Source: Kineococcus xinjiangensis
GTDB lineage: Bacteria; Actinomycetota; Actinomycetes; Actinomycetales; Kineococcaceae
Direction of reading: 5' to 3'
NCBI RefSeq assembly: GCF_002934625.1
Contig: NZ_PTJD01000002.1
Span: forward strand, 362,867-426,866
Length of the DNA stretch: 64,000 bases
Shown here: positions 16,076 to 23,736 of the stretch, in pieces
Numbering within the stretch: position 1 is the stretch's first letter
Layout: the number at the start of each line of letters is the position of its first letter
Position numbers and translations under genes: made by a program
The notes under the pieces: generated by a model
What the model saw: only the letters and a program-made list of their open reading frames with translations
Database searches by the model: none
Told to the model about the DNA's origin: nothing

Positions 16076-17163
16076 GCCGCGCGCTGCCCGCGGCCCTGGT
16101 CTCGCTCGCCGCCGTCCTGGTGCTCGCCGGGAGCTGCGGGGCGATGACCCTGATGGTGGGGGGCGCGGGCAGCGCACCGACCGGCGGAGGGCTCTGCGCG
16201 CCGCCGCCCGGCGCCTCCGCCCCGGTCGCGGTCCCCGCGGGGGCACCGCCCGCCGGCGTCGGGTCGTTCTCCGCCGAGCAGGTGTCCAACGCCGCCGAGA
16301 TCGTCGCCGCCGCGCGGGAGCTGGGCCTGGACGAGCGCGCCCAGGCCATCGGCGTGATGACCGCGATCGGGGAGTCCGGGCTGCGCAACCTCGACCGCGG
16401 CGACGCGGTGGGGCCGGACTCCCGGGGCCTGTTCCAGCAGCGCGCCAACGGCGCCTGGGGCTCCTACAGCGACCGCATGACCCCCCGCACCGCGGCGACG
16501 AGCTTCTTCCGCGCGCTGCAGCGGGTTCCGGGGTGGGAGTCGCTGGCCCCCACGCTCGCGGCGCACCGCACCCAGCGCAACGCCGACCCATACCACTACG
16601 AGCGGCACTGGCCCGCGGCCGTCGAGCTGGTCGCCGCCGTCCACGGGGACCCGACGCTCGCGGCGAGGCTGCCCGCCGCGGGGGCCCTGCCCTGCGCGCC
16701 GGGTGCGGGCAGTGGCGGCGGGGGCGGGCTGTTCACCGGGGCGGCGCTGCTGGCCGAGACCTGCAGCGTGCGGCCGGACCCGTCGACGGGGCGCGGGTGC
16801 GTCACGCCCCGCACGGCGCAGCTCTACCAGCAGCTCGCCGCGCGCGGCTGGTCGACCTCCTGCTGGGACGCCCACGCCTGGAACCCGACCAGCGACCACC
16901 CCCAGGGCAAGGCGTGCGACGTCTTCCCCGGCCGGGGCGGGCGGATGCCCAGCGCGGCGGAGAAGGCCCGCGGCGACGCCCTGGCCGCCGACCTCGTCGC
17001 CAGCGCGGAGCAGGCCGGCATCTCCTACGTCATCTGGTACGGCCGGATCTGGTCGGCCTCCCGCGGCGGGGACGGGTGGCGCCCCTACGGCGGTGGCGGG
17101 GTGTACGACCCGGGCGACGTCACCGGCGGGCACTTCGACCATCTGCACGTCTCGGTGCGGTGA
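16072..17163 (+). CDS. bifunctional cell-wall hydrolase: transglycosylase-like plus peptidase M15-like domain
   Basis: A 363-residue exported protein. The N-terminal signal/anchor is LPAALVSLAAVLVLAGSCG. Residues ~65-190 form a lysozyme-like domain with AQAIGVMTAIGESGLRNLD (catalytic Glu near 101) and GPDSRGLFQQR, as in soluble transglycosylases of conjugation systems. Residues ~225-363 match the ARB-07466/D,D-peptidase-like C-terminal domain: GCVTPRTAQLYQQLAARG, the metal-site motif NPTSDHPQGKACDVFP, and HFDHLHVSV at the end. It should cut both glycan strands and stem peptides to open the peptidoglycan for an apparatus such as the neighbouring T4SS-like complex. The ATG overlaps the upstream TGA. 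Confidence 0.85.
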   Translation: MSRALPAALVSLAAVLVLAGSCGAMTLMVGGAGSAPTGGGLCAPPPGASAPVAVPAGAPPAGVGSFSAEQVSNAAEIVAAARELGLDERAQAIGVMTAIGESGLRNLDRGDAVGPDSRGLFQQRANGAWGSYSDRMTPRTAATSFFRALQRVPGWESLAPTLAAHRTQRNADPYHYERHWPAAVELVAAVHGDPTLAARLPAAGALPCAPGAGSGGGGGLFTGAALLAETCSVRPDPSTGRGCVTPRTAQLYQQLAARGWSTSCWDAHAWNPTSDHPQGKACDVFPGRGGRMPSAAEKARGDALAADLVASAEQAGISYVIWYGRIWSASRGGDGWRPYGGGGVYDPGDVTGGHFDHLHVSVR

Positions 17164-17181
17164 GCCGGGGTCCGCACCCCC

Positions 17182-17571
17182 TCACGCGCCGCCGAGCGCC
17201 AGGCCGGCCGCCGCGGCGGCGACGCTGCCGAGCAGGGTGGCCGCGGCGTGGGCGACGGCCCGGCGCGGGGCCCCGTCCCCCCACGAGCGCACCACCTCGA
17301 CGACCGCGGTGCTGAACGTGGTGTACCCGCCGCAGAACCCGGAACCGGCGACGGCGAGGAGGGCACCCGGTGCCCCGGCCCCCGCGGTGGCGATGAGGAG
17401 GCCCAGCAGGAACGACCCGGAGACGTTCACCGCCAGCGTGCCCCAGGGAACCCCCGCCGCGGGGAACCGGGCGCGCAGCGCGGAGGTGACGAGGCGGTCG
17501 ACGTGGAAGCGCGCCACTGCCCCGGCACCGCCGGCCAGGCACACGGCGGCGAACAGCAGCGCGCCGCTCAC
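17182..17571 (-). CDS. crcB: fluoride ion channel CrcB/Fluc, second copy
   Basis: A 129-residue protein with four hydrophobic helices. VARFHVDRLV near the N-terminus, GTLAVNVSGSFLLGLL in helix 2 and GSGFCGGYTTFSTAVVE before helix 3 are the pore signatures of the Fluc family, which exports fluoride as an antiparallel dimer. Its GTG start at 17571 overlaps the TGA of the other crcB gene (GTGA). In organisms with two adjacent genes the products often pair as a heterodimer. No fluoride riboswitch was recognised upstream of the pair. Confidence 0.92.
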   Translation of the reverse strand: MSGALLFAAVCLAGGAGAVARFHVDRLVTSALRARFPAAGVPWGTLAVNVSGSFLLGLLIATAGAGAPGALLAVAGSGFCGGYTTFSTAVVEVVRSWGDGAPRRAVAHAAATLLGSVAAAAAGLALGGA

Positions 17572-17954
17572 CGCCGCACCCTCCGGGTGAGCGCCGCGCC
17601 CGCCGCCGCGCAGGCGATCCCCGCGGCGACGGCGAGGACGGCGAAGGCCGCAGCGAGCGGCGCGGAACCCGCTCCGGCGAGCAGCACCGTCTCCGCGGCG
17701 AAGGCGCTGTACGTGGTGAACGCGCCCAGGAAACCCGTCCCCAGCAGCAGGCGCGCCGTTCCGGCCGGGCGGTCCGGTGCGGCCGGCGCCAGGGCAGCGA
17801 GCAGTGCCCCCAGCAGGAAGGCGCCCACGAGGTTCACCGCGGTGGTCGCCACGGGCCAGCCCGCCACCGGCGGCAGGAGCAGGGCGACGGCGTGGCGGGC
17901 GGCCGTCCCCGCGGTGCCGCCCGCGAGGACGAGGGCACTCGCGCGCAGGTCCAT
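17568..17954 (-). CDS. crcB: fluoride ion channel CrcB/Fluc, first copy
   Basis: A 128-residue, four-helix membrane protein. AARHAVALLL, then TTAVNLVGAFLLGALLAAL and GTGFLGAFTTYSAFAAETV show the conserved Asn and Phe-box residues of Fluc fluoride channels. It is the promoter-proximal gene of the crcB pair, and its stop overlaps the next start. The ATG at 17954 is followed by MDLRASALVLAGG. A near copy of this N-terminal coding stretch reappears at 22553-22600 beyond the toxin-immunity genes. The 285 bases upstream separate it from the divergent toxin gene. Confidence 0.92.
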   Translation of the reverse strand: MDLRASALVLAGGTAGTAARHAVALLLPPVAGWPVATTAVNLVGAFLLGALLAALAPAAPDRPAGTARLLLGTGFLGAFTTYSAFAAETVLLAGAGSAPLAAAFAVLAVAAGIACAAAGAALTRRVRR

Positions 17955-18239
17955 CGCCCCATGCTCGCGGATCCGGCGGCCCGGCAGCGCACCCGGTCCC
18001 GGGCCGTCGGCGCCGGCACGGCCGAGGCCGACCGCACGGCGCGAGGTGGGTGGGTGACACCGCGTCATGTCGAGCATCCGTCCGGGGGCGGCCACCAGCC
18101 GGGCGACCGGGAGAAGTTCCCGTTCCGGCCCGGGGACGGGATCCGGCTGCAACACTCGGCGACTGGCGCTGGGGCACAACGGAACCGCGCCGTCCACGTG
18201 CGCCCCCGACGGCGAGGGCGCGGTGCAGAGGGAGGCGCG
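17955..18239. promoter_or_regulatory. intergenic region between crcB and toxin gene
   Basis: This 285-base divergent region has no convincing gene. The stretch just before 18240 carries GAGGGAGG, the ribosome binding site of the toxin gene. I looked for the conserved GAUGG/GCC elements of the fluoride riboswitch on the crcB strand and did not find them. No clear palindrome or sigma-70-like promoter was seen. Confidence 0.4.
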
Positions 18240-21200
18240 ATGCGCAGTCTCGTCCGAGGTACCCGCTCCGAGCGGGCAGGGGTCCGCAGAGGCGTGGCGA
18301 TGCGCCTGGTGGCCACCTCGCTCGCCGCGGCGGTCGGCGTCACGGCCGCCGGCCCCGCCTCCGCGGTCGGCAACGACTGGCGCGACCGGGTCGGGCAGTC
18401 GGCCGAGGCGCCCGCCGCAGGGCGCGCCACGAGCCTGAAGACGTCCCTCGTGGAACGGCTCCTGGCCGCCGACGCGAACCTCCCGCTGCGTCCCGGCGAA
18501 CTCGAGGCGGTGAGCGCCGACGCGGCGGACGGCGCCTCCTACGCGCTGGACGGCTGGCGGCCGGTCAGCGCGTCGGCAGCCCGCTCGGTGTTCGCGCACG
18601 ACAAGCGCCTCGCGACTGCGCTGCAGGCACGGATGGGCGCGACCCCGCAACCGGTCCTCGAGCAGGCCACGGCGGCGCTGCTCACCGCGGACAACGGCAC
18701 TGCGGAGTCCGTGGTCCGCGACGCGGAGCGCATCGCGCCGGCGGACGCCGCGACGCGCCGGGCTCGCGCCGACCTGACGAAGGGTCAGGAGCACTGGCGC
18801 GCCGGTCAGCCCGTGGCCGCCGTCGAGCAGTGGTCCAAGGCCGCGGACACGGCTCTCGGTGTCCTGCAGGCCGCCGGCGTGGGGTACGGACCCGGCGACG
18901 ACTCGGACCGGGACGGCCTCTCGAACCTCGTCGAACTCGCGTTCGGCGCCGACCCCCGGGTGCTGGACACCGACGGCGACGGCCTGCCCGACGCCGTCGA
19001 GATCCAGCGGGGAGCCCCCTACCTGATGCCGGGCACCGCGGACACCGACGGGGACGGCACCCCGGACGGCGCGGAGGACACCGACGGCGACGGGCTGACC
19101 GCGGCGCGCGAGGCCGTCCTCGCGACGGACGACCTGCAGCCGGACTCCGACGGCGACCGGCTCGACGACGCCGCGGAGGCGGACCGCCACCGCACCGACC
19201 CGACACGCCCCGACACCGACGGCGACGGGCTGGACGACGCGGCGGAACTGCGCGTGGGCACCGATCCCCGGGTCGCGGACTCGGACGGCGACGGGACCCC
19301 CGACGGCCGGGAGGTCGTCACCGGAGTGGTGTCGCGCCCGGACGGGACGAGCATCGCGCTCTCCGGCAGCGGTGACCTCGCCGGCGGCCTGGAGATCAAG
19401 CAGGTGGACTCGCCCGTCACCGCGCCCGGAGCGGTCACCCGGCCCGTCGACTTCACGCTCCCCGTGGAGAGCGTCCCGGCGCTCGTCTCCGCGCGCATCA
19501 CGCTGCCCTACGACGAGGCCGCCGTTCCCGGGGCGGAGCAGGACCTGCGCGTCTTCTGGTTCGACGAGAGCCGCAACCTCTGGGTTCCGGCGGCCGCGGA
19601 TCCCGCCCAGCAGGTCGACGCGCGCGCGAACACCGTCACCGTGACGGTGGACCACCTGTCGATCTACGCGATCTTCGACATCGCGAACTGGAAGCAGACC
19701 TGGTCCGCCATCGGGGGGACGTGCTCGACGCGCACCGGTGGCGGGACGCCGGTCGAGCTCGACGCCGCCCTGGTGCTCGACAGTTCCGGTTCGATGACGT
19801 CGAACGACCCGCAGGGGCTGCGGCGCACCGCGGCGCAGCGCTTCGTCGACGCCATGCTGGCCGAGGACCGCGCCGCCGTGGTCGACTTCGACTCCAGGGC
19901 CGTCCTGCTGCAGCCGCTCACCACCGACAAGGCTGCCGTGAAGGCCGCGATCGGCCTCATCAACAGCAGCGGCGGCACGAACATCGGCGCGGGGATGGAC
20001 GTGGCGCTGCGTGAGCTCGCGGCCAAGGACCTCGACGGGCGGGCGCAGATCGTCATCCTCCTCACCGACGGCGAGGGCGCCTACTCCCAGGCGCTCACCG
20101 AGCAGGCCGTCGCGCAGTCCGTGGTCGTGTACACGATCGGGCTGGGTTCCTCCGTGGACACGGCACTGCTCGAGGGCATCGCGCAGCGGACCGGCGGCCG
20201 GTACTACCCGGTGGCCACGGCGGCCGACCTGCCCGAGGTCTTCCGGAAGATCGAGACCGACCAGGGCGACACCGGCGTCGACACCGACCGCGACGGGCTG
20301 ACCGACTGCACCGAGGAGAAGGGGGTCCGCGGGAGCTGGCACGGACCCGTGATCACCAACCCCCTCGTCCCCGACACCGACGGTGACGGCATGAGCGACG
20401 GCGAGGAGGCGGGGGAGGCGATCGTCGTGCGCGACCCCGAGTCGCACTACCCCGTCGGCGTGGTGCACCCGATGTGGTCCGACCCGAGCAAGCCCGACAC
20501 CGACGGCGATGGGCTCGGGGACCCGGCGGAGCTCGACTTCGGCTCCGACGCCTGGCAGGGGAACAGCGACTCCGACCCGCTGGACGACTCGACCGAACTG
20601 GACGAGCAGACGGATCCCCGCAGTTCCGACACCGATGGCGACGGGTTCAGCGACGACCAGGAGGTCCGCGACCGCGACCAGGGCTTCACCCCGCTGCACC
20701 ACGACGAGCGGGTCAGCAAGTGGCGCTACGCCGGCGACTTCGCCATCGGCGCGATCGCGGGCGACGCCCACCAGATCGACTCCCTGGCGTGGCTGGCCGG
20801 GAACCTCGCGAGCGGTGGTCTCTCCTTCATCCCCGCCGTCGGATGGCTCGTCGGTGGCGTGGCCGACCTGCGCGACGTCATCGCGAACTCCATCAGGGGC
20901 GACTGGGTCGGAGCGGGTTTCAGCGGCGTGGGGATCATCCCCTACGCCGGTGACGCCGCGGCGATCGCCGGCAAGGCGGGCAAGTTCGTGGCCCGCAACG
21001 CCGACAAGATGGACGAGGTGGCGCAGTCGATCGCGGACCTGGGCAGGGCGTCCGGGGCGGCCGTGGCCGGCGCCTCCGTGAGCGGGTTCCCGGCCGGCGC
21101 GAGCAGCGTGGCGGCAGCGTCCGGGCTGTCCTCCTCGGCGCTCGCCGACGCCGTCAAGGCGGCGCTCAAGGCGGGCGGGGTCGACACGGCCGTCCTCGGC

Positions 21201-21680
21201 CGCGCCGGCTTCTCCGACGCGGACCTGCTGCGGCTCAGCTCGGGCAGGACGGACTGGAAGGCTCTGCAGGACATGGTCGGCGGTGCCTCCGCGGCCCGGG
21301 TGGCGGGCTCACCCGGGTTCCGCAGCGGCTGGCGCGACGGTGAGGACTGGTTCCGCGCCGCCGACGGCGGAGAGGCCAGGTACCTGCGGGTCCCGGGCTT
21401 CTCGCGAGGACGCCACATCGACTCGTGCAGCGACTGCGACGACCTGCTCACCGCGGTCGCCAAGGAGGTGAAGACCGGTTTCGTCGGCGCCAGCCCGCGG
21501 CGCCGGGCGGAGATCATCCGGCAGATCGACAAGGACGCCGCGCTGCGTGCCCAGGGGGTGCAGGTGGAGTGGCACTTCCTGGCGAACGGCTACAACGGGA
21601 GCGTGGGCGCCCACCCGGATATCATCGCGGCGCTGAAGGCCAAGAACATCCCGTTCACCGTCTACCCCCCAGGGACCTGA
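18240..21680 (+). CDS. secreted polymorphic-toxin-like protein: TSP3 repeats, VWA, nuclease-like C-terminus
   Basis: A 1146-residue protein; the ATG at 18240 has GGGAGG upstream. Residues 1-42 are a Sec-type signal peptide (ATSLAAAVGVTAAGPASA, cleavage after ASA). After a helical region (43-220) come seven calcium-binding TSP3-type repeats (about 221-355), such as DTDGDGLPDAVE. A beta-rich domain (360-480) is followed by a VWA domain (505-670) with a complete MIDAS: DSSGS near 514, Thr in SSGGTNIGAGM, Asp in LLTDGEG. Five more TSP3-like units fill about 678-817. Hydrophobic helices (about 830-925, GLSFIPAVGWLVGGVADL and GVGIIPYAGDAAAIAG) resemble pre-toxin regions. The last ~135 residues end in a PD-(D/E)XK-like domain: AKEVKTGFVGA near 1075, VEWHFLANG, then PDIIAALKAKNIPF. 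I infer a DNA- or RNA-cleaving toxin domain delivered between cells. The gene 4 bases downstream should encode immunity. The nuclease assignment rests on motif pattern only. Confidence 0.75.
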   Translation: MRSLVRGTRSERAGVRRGVAMRLVATSLAAAVGVTAAGPASAVGNDWRDRVGQSAEAPAAGRATSLKTSLVERLLAADANLPLRPGELEAVSADAADGASYALDGWRPVSASAARSVFAHDKRLATALQARMGATPQPVLEQATAALLTADNGTAESVVRDAERIAPADAATRRARADLTKGQEHWRAGQPVAAVEQWSKAADTALGVLQAAGVGYGPGDDSDRDGLSNLVELAFGADPRVLDTDGDGLPDAVEIQRGAPYLMPGTADTDGDGTPDGAEDTDGDGLTAAREAVLATDDLQPDSDGDRLDDAAEADRHRTDPTRPDTDGDGLDDAAELRVGTDPRVADSDGDGTPDGREVVTGVVSRPDGTSIALSGSGDLAGGLEIKQVDSPVTAPGAVTRPVDFTLPVESVPALVSARITLPYDEAAVPGAEQDLRVFWFDESRNLWVPAAADPAQQVDARANTVTVTVDHLSIYAIFDIANWKQTWSAIGGTCSTRTGGGTPVELDAALVLDSSGSMTSNDPQGLRRTAAQRFVDAMLAEDRAAVVDFDSRAVLLQPLTTDKAAVKAAIGLINSSGGTNIGAGMDVALRELAAKDLDGRAQIVILLTDGEGAYSQALTEQAVAQSVVVYTIGLGSSVDTALLEGIAQRTGGRYYPVATAADLPEVFRKIETDQGDTGVDTDRDGLTDCTEEKGVRGSWHGPVITNPLVPDTDGDGMSDGEEAGEAIVVRDPESHYPVGVVHPMWSDPSKPDTDGDGLGDPAELDFGSDAWQGNSDSDPLDDSTELDEQTDPRSSDTDGDGFSDDQEVRDRDQGFTPLHHDERVSKWRYAGDFAIGAIAGDAHQIDSLAWLAGNLASGGLSFIPAVGWLVGGVADLRDVIANSIRGDWVGAGFSGVGIIPYAGDAAAIAGKAGKFVARNADKMDEVAQSIADLGRASGAAVAGASVSGFPAGASSVAAASGLSSSALADAVKAALKAGGVDTAVLGRAGFSDADLLRLSSGRTDWKALQDMVGGASAARVAGSPGFRSGWRDGEDWFRAADGGEARYLRVPGFSRGRHIDSCSDCDDLLTAVAKEVKTGFVGASPRRRAEIIRQIDKDAALRAQGVQVEWHFLANGYNGSVGAHPDIIAALKAKNIPFTVYPPGT

Positions 21681-21684
21681 GAAC

Positions 21685-22509
21685 ATGCCCGTCCGCCGGC
21701 TGAGCAAGGAGTCCCGCGAGGCGGCCCAGGAGTACTTCGACTCCTGGGTCCTCGGGGGCGCCGCGATCCTCGAGTCCTTCACGGCGAGGATCGCCGCGGC
21801 CGGCGGGCCGGTGGACGCGCTGGACTTCACGCCGCAGAGCCTGCCGGTGGTCTTCCCGTGGGTCGTCGACCACCTCTCCTTCGTCCCGGGCGAGGTGCCG
21901 GACGTCCCGCTCCCCCTGTGGTACCTGCCCGGCGCCGGGGGCGGCGCGGCCGCCTTCGACCCCGAGTCGGCGTGGCTGGTCGACGGCCTGTGCCGCTACT
22001 ACGGGGAGGTCCTCGTCCGGCACCTGCCGGGTGTGCGGTGGTCGGTGGCCGACGAGCCGCGCCAGCGCACGACCTACCTCGATCAGAACTGGCCCGTCGT
22101 GGAGGGGCCGCTGCTGAAGGTCAACCCGTTCTACGCAGCCCGGCTGGCACTGCAGCAGTCTCGGTTGCCGGCGCCGGAACGCGCCGGCGACCAGCTGCTG
22201 GAGAACTTCGGGAACTACCTGGGGATCGTCCGGCGCGAGGCCGGCGAGGTTCCCGCCACCGGGTGGGGCGTCGACGAGGTGGACGTCCCCGCGCTGCGGG
22301 AGGCGGGCTGGGTCGCCGAGGTCGGGCTGGACGAGGACCTGGCGGCAGGGCACCCCGCCGCCCTGGACCGCCTGACCGCGAAGCTGCGCTCCCTCCCCGG
22401 GGTCACGGACGTCGACCACCAGGACCGCGGCTCCTGGCTGGTCGGCGGCCCGGCGCGGCGGGAGGACCTGGAGGCCGCCGTCCGCGGCTGGCTCGCCGAG
22501 CGCAACTGA
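21685..22509 (+). CDS. putative immunity protein for the upstream toxin
   Basis: A 274-residue protein without signal peptide or membrane helix, acidic overall and therefore cytoplasmic. It begins four bases after the toxin stop and on the same strand, the normal layout of polymorphic toxin-immunity pairs. Visible features are VVFPWVVDHLSFVPGEVPDV, then FDPESAWLVDGLCRYYGEVL and LDQNWPVVEGPLLKVNPFYA. The last two, an acidic helix plus a Trp-Pro-Val-containing loop, recall large alpha/beta immunity families. A C-terminal segment (about 190-274) looks like a separate small domain. I do not recognise the family with certainty; the immunity role is inferred from context. Confidence 0.6.
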   Translation: MPVRRLSKESREAAQEYFDSWVLGGAAILESFTARIAAAGGPVDALDFTPQSLPVVFPWVVDHLSFVPGEVPDVPLPLWYLPGAGGGAAAFDPESAWLVDGLCRYYGEVLVRHLPGVRWSVADEPRQRTTYLDQNWPVVEGPLLKVNPFYAARLALQQSRLPAPERAGDQLLENFGNYLGIVRREAGEVPATGWGVDEVDVPALREAGWVAEVGLDEDLAAGHPAALDRLTAKLRSLPGVTDVDHQDRGSWLVGGPARREDLEAAVRGWLAERN

Positions 22510-22552
22510 CGGCCGTCTCCTCCGGGAGCGGGCGGACCCGTCCGGGACGGGG

Positions 22553-22600
22553 TCAGCCGGTGACGACGAGGGCGCTCGCACGCAGGTCCACGCCCCCGCT
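22553..22600 (-). pseudogene. degenerate fragment of the crcB 5' end
   Basis: Read on the minus strand this stretch encodes VDLRASALVVTG and then a stop. That is nearly the start of the CrcB protein at 17954 (MDLRASALVLAG). The DNA matches over about 40 bases, including GACGAGGGC, CTCGC and CGCAGGTCCA in the same order and orientation. It is too short to be a gene. It marks the far side of the toxin-immunity pair and may be the scar of a duplication or insertion. Confidence 0.55.
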
Positions 22601-22605
22601 CCCCC

Positions 22606-22992
22606 TCAGGCCCAGAACGCTTCGTCGTCGGCGAGGCGCTCCGGGTGGAACGCGGCCGCGGTGATGCGCCCGTCCGCCACGTCGAAGACGGCCAGTTCGC
22701 GCCCGTCGATGCGCCGCCCGCCCTTCTCCGCGGACCAGGCGACGACGGCGGCGCAGGTGCACCGGGTCTGCACCGCCTCCACGACCTCCAGGGTGAAGGT
22801 GCCGCCGGTGGTGGCGCGGGCCCGGCGGACCATGTCCAGCACCGCGTCCGCCCCGAGCAGCAGCCCCATGTGCTCCCCGACGTCGGGTTCGCGCCAGCGC
22901 ACGTCCGGGGCGAGGAACTCGCGCAGCGCGTCGACGTCGCCGCCGCGCCGGGTCTCGTAGAAGCGCCGGACGAGGTCTGCGGGGGCCGCCAC
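22606..22992 (-). CDS. SnoaL-like/NTF2-fold protein
   Basis: A 128-residue protein of the SnoaL/DUF4440-like class. LVRRFYETRRGGDVDALREF opens the helical part, LAPDVRWREP and MGLLLGADAVLDMVRRA follow, and GRELAVFDVADGRITAAAFH closes the beta sheet. Such small cone-shaped proteins act as isomerases, cyclases, or ligand binders; the substrate cannot be told. The GTG start at 22992 has GGGAGG eight bases upstream. An ATG nearer the Shine-Dalgarno is out of frame. It is convergent with the immunity gene and divergent from the membrane-protein gene at 23113. Confidence 0.8.
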   Translation of the reverse strand: MAAPADLVRRFYETRRGGDVDALREFLAPDVRWREPDVGEHMGLLLGADAVLDMVRRARATTGGTFTLEVVEAVQTRCTCAAVVAWSAEKGGRRIDGRELAVFDVADGRITAAAFHPERLADDEAFWA

Positions 22993-23112
22993 GCGCGCAT
23001 CCTCCCAACGGTCCCGGCTCCGCGGGACGCCGGCCGGGCGCCGGGCACCGGCTCGGCAGGGCATCCGGACCCCCGCTGTCATAACGTCGGAGTGCTCACG
23101 AGGAGGTGGGAC

Positions 23113-23727
23113 GTGGCCGTGCTCCAGGGCTCCGTCGACCGCGCCCCCGGCGTCGTCGCGGCCCTCCTCAGCGCGGCCGGCGGCGCCCTCCTCACCGCGC
23201 GCGCGGTCCGCACCGTCGTGGACGCCTCCCCGGCCGGGCCCGGCGCAGTCGCGGTGGTGGTGCTCGCCGCGCTGCTGGCCGTGGCGGCCGCCGCGACGGC
23301 GCTGCGCACCCCCCGCCGGGCGGCGGCCCTCGCGCTGGGCGCGGCCGTCCTGGCGGTCGTCTCCGACGCCCTGCCCACCGCGCCCCCGCGGCTGCTCGCG
23401 CTGCTCCCGCTCGCCCTGGCGGCCGCCCTGCTCGCCGCGCGGGTACCCGCCCTCACCCGCCCGGCGCGCCGGCCGTGGGCGCTGGCGCTGGGCTGGCTCG
23501 CCCTCGCCGTCCACGCCGCGCTCGGCGTGCCCTACCTGCTGGCCGGCCTGGTGGCCCCCTGGTACGGGGTGGCGCTGCTCTGGGGGGTGTGGGGGGCGCT
23601 GCTCGTGCTCGCCGTGCGGCTGCTGCGGGACCGGCCGCTCTGGACGCTGGCCGTGCCCCCGGCCACCGTCGCCGGGGGCGCGCTGGTGCTGCTGGCCGGG
23701 GAGCACCTGTTCGGCTGGATGGCCTGA
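23113..23727 (+). CDS. polytopic membrane protein of unknown function
   Basis: A 204-residue, very Ala/Leu-rich protein with about six hydrophobic segments, for example VAVVVLAALLAVAAAATAL, then LLALLPLALAAALLAARVP and GVALLWGVWGALLVLAVRLL. The GTG at 23113 is chosen because AGGAGG lies six bases before it; the frame is open further upstream. No family motif is recognised. Its stop lies nine bases from the stop of the convergent RamB-like gene. Confidence 0.65.
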   Translation: MAVLQGSVDRAPGVVAALLSAAGGALLTARAVRTVVDASPAGPGAVAVVVLAALLAVAAAATALRTPRRAAALALGAAVLAVVSDALPTAPPRLLALLPLALAAALLAARVPALTRPARRPWALALGWLALAVHAALGVPYLLAGLVAPWYGVALLWGVWGALLVLAVRLLRDRPLWTLAVPPATVAGGALVLLAGEHLFGWMA

Positions 23728-23736
23728 GCCCCGCGC

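Noticed and set aside
7489..17163. Calling the T4SS-like cluster an integrative conjugative element
   Set aside because: No integrase, attachment repeat, tRNA or relaxase was found in the window.
17955..18239. Fluoride riboswitch before crcB
   Set aside because: The conserved pseudoknot elements were not found on the crcB strand.
17568..20771. A 1067-codon minus-strand open frame across the toxin gene
   Set aside because: It is the antisense shadow of TSP3/VWA coding sequence in very GC-rich DNA; only its last 129 codons (crcB) are real.
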